The translations under genes and the position numbers were made by a program. The notes beneath the pieces were generated by a model. The model made no database searches. It worked only from the letters and a program-made list of their open reading frames with translations, and was not told where the DNA came from. Positions 53,006 to 64,000 of a DNA stretch of 64,000 nucleotides are shown piece by piece; position 1 is the first letter of the stretch, and every line of letters starts with the position of its first letter. The DNA comes from Chamaea fasciata (taxonomy: Eukaryota > Chordata > Aves > Passeriformes > Sylviidae): the NCBI GenBank assembly GCA_029207755.1, contig JARCOQ010000002.1, positions 3,658,001-3,722,000 of the forward strand, read 5' to 3'.

Positions 53006-56000
53006 GTGATCTTTGTCTGTTTCAGCCCATGCCAGTCTGTGGTTCTGTTGAGTGGCCAGACTTGATCCTTCCATCCACACATCTGTTATTCCGCAGCAGA
53101 CCCTGTGTCTCAGCAGGTGCGTGATGATGTTTAGATCTGTTGCATTCTTCAGGTATTCTTGGTTGATCCCATAAATCTCACTCAGCCAAGTGAGGGTTGC
53201 TGGGCTCTTGTTCCCCTTGCCCTGCCAGCATCAACTTTATTCTGTGTTTTATCACAGCAGACTCTGCAGCTGCTGGCAGCCAAATGTAGCACGAAACTGT
53301 TGTGGGTAGCCAGACCCAGCTCTATTCTAGTGGCAGATAGCTGTAAAACCGCTGGGTTATGTATTTTTTTATTATTATTTCTTTTGTAAGAGAGAGGCCA
53401 GCAGAGCAGGTCCGTCTCAGGTCCCAGGGACAGTGCCCTGGCAGATTTTTGAAGGGCACGCAGCTGTTGAGTGCTACGAGCTGCAGTATCTTGAAAAGGT
53501 GTAGACTTTCTGCTCTCACTTTCCATTCAATTCTGGATACATCAGAAGTGTTGTGTTACAGAGGGGTAAGATGCCCCTGGAAAGGTGATCAGCAGCACTT
53601 CTCACAACTGAATTGTGGCATCTCTCGCCACCTGCTGAGGTTTTACTAGTGTGTCTCATTTAAAAATCAAATTACAGCATGGCACACCATCCTTGCAGAT
53701 CCTTGGTGCAAGTTATTGAGTCTTTTATAGTCAATAATGCATTCAGGGAAACAATGGTCTTGTTCCAGGGTGCTGGGGAGAAAGGTATTGGTTTTAGTAG
53801 TGGCTGGTTTCAATTATATTTCAGTTTATAATAGACAACTTTCATGTGTATGCATGTATGTGTGACTTCTTTTGGGTTTTCTTCACATTTTTCCATAGAT
53901 CTCTTTTCTGAACATACTTTTTTGTGATCTATTATGGAAGGAATTATGTATTATTCTCTCTGCCTTCTGTTTTATACTTTCTCTGTCCTTCCCAGACAGT
54001 AGGAACATCGTTTTGTTTTCAACTTTTTTTTATTGGTGCCATTATTATGCCCCACAGATTTTGAGAGTCTCGCCCTCTTAGTCTCATATTCTGTGCCTGT
54101 ATAGAAAACAGATGTCACATTTTCCTCTAAATCTGCCTTGTGATTGTCATTTTAGTTCTACAGAGCTAATAAAATTGTGCTACATATTGCAATTCATTCC
54201 CTAAGCAACTTTAAACCACCTCAGCTTTAAATGTAAGAACATAAGTGTTTGAGTTGCTGTTTTGTTTTGCCGGCTATGTCAACACGTAGGACATATCCAA
54301 ATAGCTGGGGAATTTTGTCTCCTTTTTTTCAAACAGGCATATTTTGTGAGTTCAGTGTTATCACTCATCTTTGGGGGTCTCAGCACCTGTTTTCACGTCC
54401 AGAATTGTAGATCTTGGGAAAAGTGGAGGCCAAGAAAAATGAATTAGTGGGAAAGGGGAAAATATGAACTTGATACCTTTAACTTACAGCAATTCTGTAG
54501 CTCTTTCAAATACTCTGTAGTCTTGCTGGTTTTGATGTCATCATAAATGCCAACTGTGCCTTAAAATGTTAATTTCCTAAGCATATTACTTTCAGATGAG
54601 TTTTCTCTTTTTTTCAGTTCTGTTATGTAGTGTGTTTAGCTGGTTTTGCCTGAATGTCACTACAGCAGCAAGGTGTGCAAATGTATGTTGTGAGATGGCA
54701 GCTGTGCATGCCACATGCAGGTCTTCCTCTGGTGTTTCCTAGTTTGGACCTTTATTAAGATCATCTCACTGGAGATTAGTATAAGGGAATTTTTAAAACT
54801 CTCTTTATTTTTACTGTGCTGCTTGTTTCCATGGAAATGGGATTTATAAGATTATCAGGAGTGAGCAGCTGAGAGTGTTCTGTATGTGTAGATCTCATTA
54901 GGTGACTCCCAGCTGAGATCTGGGATGGCCTAGGTAAGTAGTAAACCGTTTACTGGGGTAAAAAAAAAAAAAAAAGACCAATTTAAAGAAAACACTGTAC
55001 GCATTCTTTTTATCCTCATTGGATGTGATAAGTAAGGAAATGCTTATTTAACTGGTTTTGGGTACGTGAGTTGCGTGGACTTGCAACTTTCTTGAGACTG
55101 TTTTTTCCGGGTAGTAGCAGTTCTGCACAACAAACGCAGTCCATCCCTTTCATAGGATGGGCTTTTTAACTGAGCTGTCTCAGGTGGATGTTTGTGGGCA
55201 ATGAGGGATTTATATGTCAGCAAATTGCATTTCTACAGTTGAGGTTCACTGAATTTTCAAATGTCAGCCTATGTTTGTGTGTGAGAAGTAGCTGACAACT
55301 CCATTTCTGAAATTACTTCACTTGCTGAAGCCAAGAGAGTAAAGAGCATGAACCTTACATATTTTGTTCCTCAGTTCAGAATGGAAACCTTCCTTTTGTT
55401 GCCAGATAAGGATAAGACTTATCACCACTGTGGGTTTACCTTAACAATTGCATTGTCTTAGCAGATAGTAAAACACAGAATGGCTGAAGTCAACAGGTTT
55501 TGTTCCCTGGTTTCCTGTCTTGTTATTTTCAGGCACAACTTCCAGTTCTCTGTGTGGAAAGCCAGTGCTTATCCCCATGTGTTTTGCTCAAGAAGTGGGT
55601 TGTGTAAAATATTGTACCCAGGGGTGCCATCGTGTGCCTGATACCTGAATGCGTTCGTGTGAAGTCTGCCACAGCCTTCTCTTGTTCAGGGGTGAGCTCA
55701 GATACACTGCTTAGGTATGTGCAGGTGCAGAACCCTTTATTTTTAGAGAATTAGCCTTAGAGTAAAGTGCTGAGGATAAAAGGGAGGGAACGGCAAAATG
55801 CAGCAAAATTTGTAAGAGCAGATGGTCTCTTCCACAAACTGGTGAGGTCATGGGCTTAAGCAACCGATGTCCCCCCCGTTTTTTCTTTAAATCAGGTAAA
55901 ATATCAATAAAGAATCTCGATGTGTCCAGGATTCTAAAACTGCCATCCCGGGTTACCAAACTGCTGTGGGCTCAGTGCCTCAATAAGCGTTATCTGAGAC

Positions 56001-58493
56001 TAAGAACCCAATATTAATCCATCAATCAGTGTGACAGCTTGTGCGAGAGGTGTCTTTCACTGCATGCGAAGTTTACCTCGGTATCAGCTCATTAGGAAGA
56101 AGATATTTTCAACTGCTTGATGTATCTACCCCTATTAATTGGAGCAGCTTTCAGTACTGATGTGTACTAAAAGGCTCTTGCTGATTTTTTTTGGATCTCC
56201 AGTGTTTTGGTTTAAAATAAAAAAAAAAATTGGAATCAATGAAAATAGATTTCAGTATTAAATGGCTCATACAAGCTTTAAGTTACATGATTTGCTCTTA
56301 ATAGTGTTCTCTGTACAGCTGTTGGATATTAGTGAAGTTTAAAAAGGAAAGCTTGTAGAGTAGTTTGTAGAGGTATGGAAACTGCTGAGACTTTATCCAA
56401 CTAAAATCCCAGTGCGGTTTGTAGCCTAATCTCGTATTTTGTACTTGGATGTGACGAGTAATCTTGGAATCTTCTCTCCACTGATCTTCAAATTGTTTGT
56501 TCTTCTATTTTAATGTTTTACTCTTCCTTTACACTGCATGTAAAATGCTGCCTCTTAGCCAAGCTGTTTTTTATTCCATTGTTCAACAAGAATTTTGAAG
56601 TCTTCCCTCCAAATGATGCTTTTAACATGTCTTTTCCATAAGTCCTGGAACTCCAGGTGTAAGGATTAGCTTTTATGCTGCTGCTTCTGCTTGCATCAGC
56701 GTTAGCAGAGGTTTTCCTCATTTGAAAGGACAGTAATCAAAAGGTTTTGAAGGTAAAGCAGCACATTGGGATAGGTGAAGTTTGGAGGAGGTCTGAACTG
56801 TCAGCTTGTCTAAGCCAGACAACTCCTGCCAGCTTTTAGTGAGTGTCAGGTCAGGGATTTTTGACATTCTTGTCAAACATCACCAGTGAGATGCTTTTGT
56901 TCATTTGGTTTTAAAGTTTTGCACAACTCAAACTTAAAGTTTGATTAAATGAGAGCTATAATATGAAATACACCCAAAAGAAGACCAGTGTGTGTTTGAT
57001 AAATTGTTTGGCTTTTTGTTGACCGCTCTGAATTCAACTGCTGCCTTTCCTGACTGTTTTTATCAAATGAGAAATGCAGCTCTCGGGTAAAACTAAAAGC
57101 AGGTTATATTTCATACAGGGAGACTGTGTTCATGCCAGAGACTGTCACAGAGTGAGTTCTGTCAGACTTTTCAGTCACTGGAAGTGACGTTTTGGGGTTG
57201 TTTCAATTCAGTGTCTAGGACTAGTACCTAAGAGCACATTCTGTATTTGTAACCATACCTTACCCCCACGGCCCAGTGCGATGACTAGATTGAGATGTTC
57301 AATGTTAACCTTTTCCCAAATGTTTTATGTGTATGATGTTTACGCTACTGCTTCTATTAAACATTTTTTGCACATTTTAAACATTTTTCTTGCCCAAAGG
57401 TAAATTCCTCTGAAATGGGAGATGTCAGCAGGCTATCTGGGAGCACAGTGCAAAGGCACAGGCACAAAGCATGAGAGATCTGCTTTGAATGAGCTAAAGC
57501 CCTGTCCGTGTTTGATCAATCCATTTTGTTTTATTCTTTGAAACCACTTATTGAAGTGCTGAGCCTTTACTTTCCTACAGAAGTAATAGATTTATACTAT
57601 TAACTGCATGGTTAGCAGCTAACTTTAGGGCTTTAATTTCTTAGTTCAAATTGAGATAATGATTCAGAGTGAATGTATAAATATTTCTAAAGAGAATCCC
57701 CTGGGAAGAGGAGGATATTTTGGATATTTTTTTTCTTCCTTAATGATTTTAAGAGACAGTAGCATGTTGAGGCTTTTATTTTAAGCTGGCCTATGCCAGT
57801 TTGGAGAGCTCTTCTATATTTTAAAAACATTGTTTTTTAAAACAACTGACTACTCTTTAATTCTGTTTGGTGTGGTGGAGAGTTGTTGGTGGTTTTTTGG
57901 TTCTTTTTTCTTTTTGAGACCTCTCTGGAGCATACAGCATATCTTCCTTTAAATGTGACTTTAATGTTGCCTGATTTTGGTTCTTGGGGGTTTTTTTGCT
58001 TTGGTTTGTTTTTTTTCTTTTTTTCCTGCTGCTTTTACTCCAGTGGATCAATACATCTGAAAGCCAAGCTAAAACTTCTGGTGGGACACAATATTTTTGT
58101 ATACAGAACTATAAATAGTTCTGTGTTTTGATAAAAAAATATCTCTCTGGTGCTACATTGTTATTATGACTGCTCAGCAGAAAATTGTTATATTGAAGCT
58201 ATTTTCAGGATGTTGGTAATCTTTTGGAGTAGTGGATTATATAATAAGCATCTGGTGAGCCTTTGATACAAAGTATATGAGGATATATATGTAAATAATA
58301 TAAACATGGCGTATATTTTCTTCTTTGTTAGTCCCCAGTAATTTTTTAATGTTTTATTTAATAGAAATTTATTGTGGAGTTTCTGAAATCAAACTTGTGC
58401 GGTGTTATGTAGGTATCTTCTTTTAACTACTGCTTTTCCACTAAACTTGAAGTAATTATTCATAATTAAGCCATAGGTGCGTATACATGGGGC

Positions 58494-58508
58494 GTGTGTG
58501 TGTGTGTG
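58494..58508. repeat. EPHA6: (GT)n microsatellite before EPHA6 exon 3
   Basis: Seven to eight GT units lie about 50 bp upstream of the exon 3 acceptor, just before the polypyrimidine tract. It is short and intronic. Confidence 0.85.
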
Positions 58509-58558
58509 CATAATAAATATTTTTCCTGGTTTCCAAACACTTTTATTTTCTTTTCCAG

Positions 58559-59222
58559 TGGGATGCCATAACTGAGATGGACGAACACAACCGTCCCATT
58601 CACACTTACCAGGTGTGCAACGTGATGGAGCCCAACCAGAACAACTGGCTGCAAACCAACTGGGTCTCCCGCGACGCCGCGCAGAAGATCTACGTGGAGC
58701 TCAAGTTCACCCTCAGGGACTGCAACAGCATTCCCTGGGTGCTGGGCACCTGCAAGGAGACCTTCAACCTCTACTACGTGGAGTCAGATGAGCCTCATGG
58801 AGTGAAGTTCAAGCCGAGCCAGTACACTAAGATTGACACCATAGCTGCTGACGAGAGCTTTACCCAGATGGACTTGGGCGACCGCATCCTCAAGCTCAAC
58901 ACGGAGGTTCGTGAGGTCGGGCCCATCAACAAGAAGGGGTTTTATCTTGCCTTCCAGGACATTGGGGCGTGCATTGCTTTGGTGTCGGTGCGTGTCTATT
59001 ACAAGAAGTGCCCTTTCACGGTCCGTAACCTGGCCGTGTTTCCCGACACCATTCCCAGGGTGGATTCTTCCTCGCTGGTGGAAGTGCGGGGCTCCTGCGT
59101 GAAGAGCGCTGAGGAACGGGACACCCCAAAATTGTATTGTGGGGCAGATGGGGATTGGCTGGTGCCTCTGGGACGATGCATCTGCAGTGTGGGGTATGAA
59201 GAACTGGAAGGCTCCTGCCATG
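58559..59222 (+). CDS. EPHA6: EPHA6 exon 3 (ephrin-binding domain, start of Cys-rich region)
   Basis: Large internal exon of the EPHA6 receptor. It follows a strong acceptor (ttttattttcttttccag) and ends at the donor CATG|gtaaga. Its 664 nt give 221 codons plus one base: phase 0 in, phase 1 out, the hallmark layout of Eph exon 3. It starts [20 protein letters not shown], directly continuing the PLNG end of exon 2. Visible family landmarks are [68 protein letters not shown] and the [20 protein letters not shown] tail leading into the Cys-rich region. Disulphide cysteines sit at YQVC, RDC, GTC and GAC, with further cysteines from KKC onward. There is no internal stop or frameshift. The sequence is much more GC-rich than the flanking introns. 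[20 protein letters not shown] and PRVDSSS separate EPHA6 from its paralogues. The frame runs on into the intron to 59323, but that tail is read-through. Confidence 0.97.
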
Positions 59223-60655
59223 GTAAGAAAACATTGTTCGATTTTTCTTTTTTAAAAATAAATTTCAAGATAAGTTGTATGCGGTCATATTCTCTTCCAC
59301 TGTCCATAATAGTTTCAAAATGACTTGAGAATAACGTGCTTTTTTCTGTAGTAATGGTTGTGAGCAATGATATCTCGGTGGCTGCTGAGGCTGTCTGCTG
59401 TGATTCAATATTGGCTTTGTAGCAAAAAGGGGGAGAGAGAGTCTGTACCCATCCTTTACAAAAATGACTCTGCTATATTTTGCTCAAGAATTCCTCGGAT
59501 TGGATGGTGTTAGGCAAGCTGTACAGCAGCCTTGGATAATGGAGGGCATTAAAAGCCCCATGCACTTTAATCAGAAAATGAAATTCACTTTGTTGTCTGA
59601 TCTCGCTGGCATTAACTACCAAAATACACTCATCGCAAAGATACAATGTTGACAATGTCAGTATTGAAAGCCAGCATACTTCTGTACATAAGGTCAAAAG
59701 GTTTCTCTCTTAATGGGGTAAGGATTTTCTCTGAAACTTTAATGCTGAATGAATTCCTGTCCATTATGCAAGTGAGTCATACGCTAGATCTGTACATGAG
59801 CAATGTAGCCAGCAGCCGGAGTCTACCAGAAATGTTTTCTGCAATACATTGACTCCACTGGCCACTCAATTGGCCATCTGATCTGCTGAACAGGACCTTC
59901 AAAGTGAAATGGAGTACCCAAAGCCACGAGTTTTTGCATATTCTTACTTATTTGCCTCAAGAATTACGAATTACAACTTTGGAGAATTCTAATCTAATAG
60001 AGCTTCCACATGTTTTGAAATAACTTTCATAGGTTGATGTCCCTTTAATCTTCTACGGTGAATCTAAATATTTGTGCTGGTTTTTTCCTGACAGTTTTTC
60101 AGAGTTCATTTGTCTTGCGTTGCTTTGTGAATGTCATGCCCTAGGCAAGCCCAACTGCACGAGATGCTTTTGTAACTAAAGAGCACAATTTAATTCCAGT
60201 AGTTCCCCCTCTGCAGCGTGTAAACCATGAGGGAAGGGTTCCTGTTCAGGGTGGGCGCTGTTTGTGCCAGAGCTGGTGGTGAAGATGCATGTTTGGACAG
60301 CTGGGAAAGCATTTGTTCAATGGGATTTTTTCAGTGTGGCTTTTGAGTGTTGTGAACTGAACCATGAGATGTGTGTTGATAGACACCTTTCAGACAGCCA
60401 TAATGTTCTATTTTGAGACTTGGCTTCTTAGCTGAGACATGAATAACAAATTCAGAGTTTAAAAGGGTTGTTGCTTGTTAGTAAATTGTGAGCAAACTCT
60501 TTAATACCCATGAAATAAAAACATACCTGAGTATTACTAACTCTCTGAGGGGACAATTTTTAAGATTTACGCTGAGCTGCTTTTTGGAGAAGCAGAGAGC
60601 TGGGGACTAGTGGGGGAAAAGCCACTCTATCCTACCTAGCCTGATAAGGACTGAT

Positions 60656-60696
60656 ATTTATTTATTTACTTATTTATTTATTTATTTATTTATAAA
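60656..60696. repeat. (TTTA)n microsatellite
   Basis: About ten tetranucleotide units of TTTA with a single interruption (tttactta), in EPHA6 intron 3. Likely length-polymorphic. Confidence 0.92.
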
Positions 60697-61448
60697 ATTC
60701 TTCTGTCTTTTGAGTTCTTCCCCCAAACCCCAACACAAAGCCCTTTTGTCCCTCCCATTCCCCTGCTGGAGTTGCAAATCTGAGTCTTGAAAGTATTTTT
60801 CACCATTTTGTCAGTGCTTTGTGCAGGCGTGATCTCTGACATTCTCAGGAGAGAACCATTTCTCTCTTCTGCATGAAAATAAGTCAAAATAATAATTTTG
60901 CGTTTTGAAGTCTGTTCTGACAAATAATTGGGTGGTGGGAAAGTATTTACTAATAGTTGAATGTATTTTTCCTACTTAGAAATGATGTAAAACCTTTTAT
61001 ACCTCAGCCTGTGGCTCATTGGGGAATAAGCACTTCGTGGCAAGTATGGCTTCTCTGTCACAGAATTTAAAGACTAAAGTTCTGTTTTGTTATTTGTGGA
61101 GATACAGGATCTCTATTCACAAAATACTAAGTGGCATAAGGGAGGATATTTTGTAGTTGCTCATCCTTTTGCAAAGCAGCAAGAATGGGAATAAAACCAG
61201 TCTTTGATCAGTTTTACTACTGCTGTTAAAAATCATAGGTTATTTTGAGCTACCTAAATTTCATTTACTTGCTTTCCTGTCAGCATTTCAATATATGTCA
61301 GATTTATGCATATCTCTCTGTGGATCTCTCAGTATTCCCTATCTGTTGTATTTTCTTTTTAAATCATCATTTCAGAGCCGAAGTGTCTGAAATGAATTCC
61401 CACCTGGATTATAATATTCATACCTGTTAAATATATACCCAAATATCT

Positions 61449-61802
61449 CTAGTTAGCTCCGAGACATTCAGTAAGGAATTTTTCACTAATTTGGGACTGC
61501 CTTCCTTTTCTGAAGTCAGTGGGGGGGAAAAGTGGCATTGACTGCAAGAGATTTCCAGTTATTTGTGTGTTCTGTACATTTTTAATGGCATAACCTGGAA
61601 TATACCAACCCTCTAAATTTATCATGTAAACAATCTCTCTGTCTTTGATTTGAATCAACTTTTCAAGATTTTCCCCTGAAAATCCTGAAATAGCATCATC
61701 AGTCACATGTTCTTCTGTATCTTTAGGCATAATGAATAAATTAGAAGCAGTAATTTGGGCAATGCTGATCGGCAATGGCTCTGGTGTGAACTGCTGGCTT
61801 TG
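61449..61802 (-). CDS. Candidate exon or relic, unidentified
   Basis: Not recognised with certainty. Minus-strand frame of about 117 codons, opening right after an in-frame TAG that could be an acceptor (gaattag) and closing with TAG at 61449-61451. Peptide words: ISIAQITASNLFIMPKDTEE, HVTDDAISGFSGENLEKLIQ, KDREIVYMINLEGWYIPGYA. The GWYIPGY motif is faintly like Tudor-type folds (speculation only). It lies in EPHA6 intron 3, beyond exon 3, so if real the antisense gene would overlap an EPHA6 coding exon. Confidence 0.25.
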   Translation of the reverse strand, partial: QSQQFTPEPLPISIAQITASNLFIMPKDTEEHVTDDAISGFSGENLEKLIQIKDREIVYMINLEGWYIPGYAIKNVQNTQITGNLLQSMPLFPPTDFRKGRQSQISEKFLTECLGAN

Positions 61803-63421
61803 CTAATTCATTGACACCAGCCCCATTACCAAGCTGCAGCCTAGAAGGAGAAAATGCTGCACAGGATTCTGGTAAACAACAATTAAAAGTGGCATGTTCA
61901 AGACTCTGTGTTCTCTGAATGTCAGCCCAAGATACGAGTTGTGCTAAATTTAACAAATGTATAATATATACAGGTCGTATCAGGACTTTGTGGTGGGGTT
62001 TTTTAACATAGGAACAAACAATCATGATAACAGGGAACGTTTTAAAAACTTAAATCATAATGGTTCAGTTCTGTTTGGGCATGATATGGAAATAATTGGA
62101 TGACTGTTAACTGAAGTTTCGCTTTTTAATGTTTTACCAAAAGTTATCTGAATTACTGAAGGTTAGGAATTAATTGCAAAGAAGAATTCAATTATATATG
62201 GCAAATACTAATTATTATAGTAAATTCAGATTTTCCTTTAGTCCTGACCAATCAAACACAGTGCAAAAGTGTATTTCACCAGACATAAAAAGCTGATGCT
62301 TCTTGAGGAATATTCTTAGGAAGCTGCCACTTCCAAAGCGGAGCATATTTTGTATGGTTGAAGCAATGCTAAGCGTTAAAAATGTAAAACAACAGGCACT
62401 GACAGACTCACCTGGTTTATTCTAATTGAGACAAATAGAGTAAGAAGTGAAAATGTAAAATTCATATTCTCTGACCTTGAGTTGACTGAACAACACTTCC
62501 CAGGGATACTAATGCCTGAACACATGGAGTTTATAACTGAACAAACGCTTCTTTCCATTATTCATCACTTGAATTTGTGGTAATGTTTCAGTGCTAGGAT
62601 TTCTGCTTTGGCAGGAAATCTTCATGTTCTTCAGCCCTTCCATCTGATCCAATGGGAAACTACTCTGACTTTTCAAATATTAACTAATCCACTCGTATAT
62701 TTACCTGTAGTGAGTCTTTGTTGTTGGGAAACCGAGCAGTTCATGTTACAGTCGTGCTTTTGTTACCTGCGTGCTGGCATCAAAACAGGAAAAGGGGGAA
62801 TAAAGTACTTTGGTACTACAAGTTTCAGAGTTACAGTATTGCGTAAAGTTCCTTTGGGGTTTTCTTCCATGTGTTTATTTGCTTGTGAGGTGGAATCCTT
62901 ACCAGGCACTGAAGGAAGCATCTTTAAAGGAAAAGCATAGAAAGGTTTTTGACTACAAAAAAGGGGCAAAATGAGATGAAATAGAAAATTTTTGATGGCT
63001 ACAGATTATCTTTTTAAGGGAAAACTTTTCCACCAGTGTCCTTCCTGCAGCAGAGCTGGGGGTGTTCACATGTGCTAGAGTAGATCCCTAAGGTACAGGG
63101 TGTAAAATTTAAAATTTCTGTTTCCTGTCAGCCACAGACAGGAGTTTGTCAAAGAGGCTGAAATGAGTGGAGGACTAAGAGGATCCGCAGACTTTTGTCT
63201 CTGTTGCAGAATGGGGCAATCACAATCCTCGCTGCTTTGATCTCTCGTGGGGATAATTTAAATAGTTGTCTGTCAATTAGTTATTTTGTTAATAATATCT
63301 GACTTATTGGTCAATTCAAAAAATTAAATAATTGCATTAATTTTTTTCAAGTAAACAGACAGATGTTTAATGAAATTTTTAACAGATTCATAACTTTGAG
63401 ACTTCTCTGGAAGGGCTTTAC

Positions 63422-63679
63422 CCTTTTTTTCCTGTGCTTATGCGATGATGGCAATTTTACATAATTCATGTGAGTCTGCAGAGCTTTAGATTTCACCATT
63501 TCAGTGGTAGTACTTGAAACTTCTGTGATTATCGGTGATACATATTTTTCACTGAAAAACCTCCTCTTTAGCCTGTGTAAGGCTGCATGACATCTGTGAA
63601 ACTCAACACAAATTTTAACTACCCATTCTGAATACACATCTAGTTGAATTGTGATTTTTTTCGATTTACATTCAGTTCT
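63422..63679 (-). CDS. Candidate exon or relic, unidentified
   Basis: Not recognised. Minus-strand frame open from a TAA at 63680-63682 to a usable donor, AGG|gtaaag (phase 0), and beyond it to 63347. Peptide words: KKITIQLDVYSEWVVKICVE, FHRCHAALHRLKRRFFSEKY, VSPIITEVSSTTTEMVKSKA. No good acceptor was found. Supported only by amino-acid composition and the donor. Confidence 0.2.
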
Positions 63680-64000
63680 TTAGGTGGAACTGCTGAATAG
63701 ATGTTTTTAGTGCAATGTAAGAACAAGGACCAGGGAAAAAAAAAGTTGTGGATCATGGCAAACCTGTAGGTAAGAGTATAGGAAAGTAATTGACAATGAC
63801 CTGTTCAAAGCTTCTGAATTTATTTAACCACTAGCTGCTGGCCTATGGAAAAACTCTGAACTCAGGGTCTGTACACTTTAGAAAAAAAAAGTATTTACGG
63901 TAGGTGAAAATTTAAATTACTCTCTGTTCTGAAGGGACATTGCAGATGCTACTGGCAGCACTTTTATTTTCCTGTATCCTGGTTTTTATTTCTAAATGGC

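Larger units (their letters stand above)
2929..58558 (+). other. EPHA6: EPHA6 intron 2 (about 55.6 kb)
   Basis: The intron is bounded by the gtaagt donor after exon 2 and the ttttccag acceptor before exon 3, both phase 0. Large early introns are usual in Eph receptor genes. It holds the CR1 fragments, tandem repeats and antisense coding-like islands listed separately. In 7.6-11.0, 12.5-18.3, 29.0-34.7, 40.0-48.9 and 53.6-56.5 kb I see no gene, RNA or recognisable transposon, only AT-rich unique-looking sequence with scattered short open frames of no supportable function. Confidence 0.88.
59223..64000 (+). other. EPHA6: EPHA6 intron 3, 5' part
   Basis: Starts at the gtaaga donor after exon 3. 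The next EPHA6 exon, encoding the rest of the Cys-rich module, is not in the window. The stretch contains a TTTA microsatellite at 60.66 kb and two minus-strand coding-like islands at 61.45-61.80 and 63.42-63.68 kb. Nothing else is recognised. Confidence 0.85.

Noticed and set aside
55600..56030. Possible LTR-like segment with an aataaagaatctcg word
   Set aside because: Only a polyadenylation-like hexamer supports it; the boundaries and a primer-binding site are absent.
58784..59221. Minus-strand and alternate + strand open frames over EPHA6 exon 3
   Set aside because: They are shadows of the exon's GC-rich coding sequence in other frames.
1..64000. tRNA, rRNA, snRNA genes, CRISPR arrays, bacterial-type promoters or operons
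   Set aside because: None visible. The sequence is vertebrate intronic DNA and such calls would be unsupported.

Overview
This window is vertebrate, almost certainly avian, genomic DNA. It is AT-rich and mostly non-coding. The only recognisable interspersed repeats are short, 5'-truncated CR1 retroposons; no Alu, L1 or tRNA-SINE families are evident. Two exons of an Eph receptor tyrosine kinase gene lie on the + strand and match EPHA6 best. CR1-only repeats point to a bird (turtle or crocodile is less likely), and one CR1 copy near 39.1 kb resembles copies common in neoavian birds. Layout: 1-2863 is intron sequence upstream of EPHA6 exon 2 (2864-2928, 65 nt). The second intron runs 2929-58558, about 55.6 kb. 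Exon 3 is 58559-59222 (664 nt) and encodes most of the ephrin-binding domain. 59223-64000 is the start of the third intron. Exon 1, the cysteine-rich/fibronectin, transmembrane, kinase and SAM exons lie outside the window. Inside the large intron I recognise eight CR1 fragments (4.6, 6.2, 7.3, 20.5, 28.4, 39.1, 39.5 and 52.9 kb), a degenerate ~43-bp minisatellite at 11.46-11.70 kb, a 60-bp tandem duplication near 4.1 kb, and assorted microsatellite and homopolymer tracts. The most interesting signal is a set of coding-like islands, nearly all on the minus strand, from about 63.7 kb down to 11.1 kb. Several can be modelled as consecutive exons with compatible reading phase and short introns: 80 nt at 21.5 kb, 82 nt at 18.9 kb, and 176 and 103 nt at 49 kb. 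Two donors at 21.3-21.5 kb match the consensus almost perfectly. This suggests an unidentified gene, or a decaying relic of one, nested antisense in EPHA6 introns 2-3. I could not name the protein, and each island alone could be chance, so these entries carry modest confidence. No RNA genes, CRISPR arrays, promoters or complete transposons could be supported.
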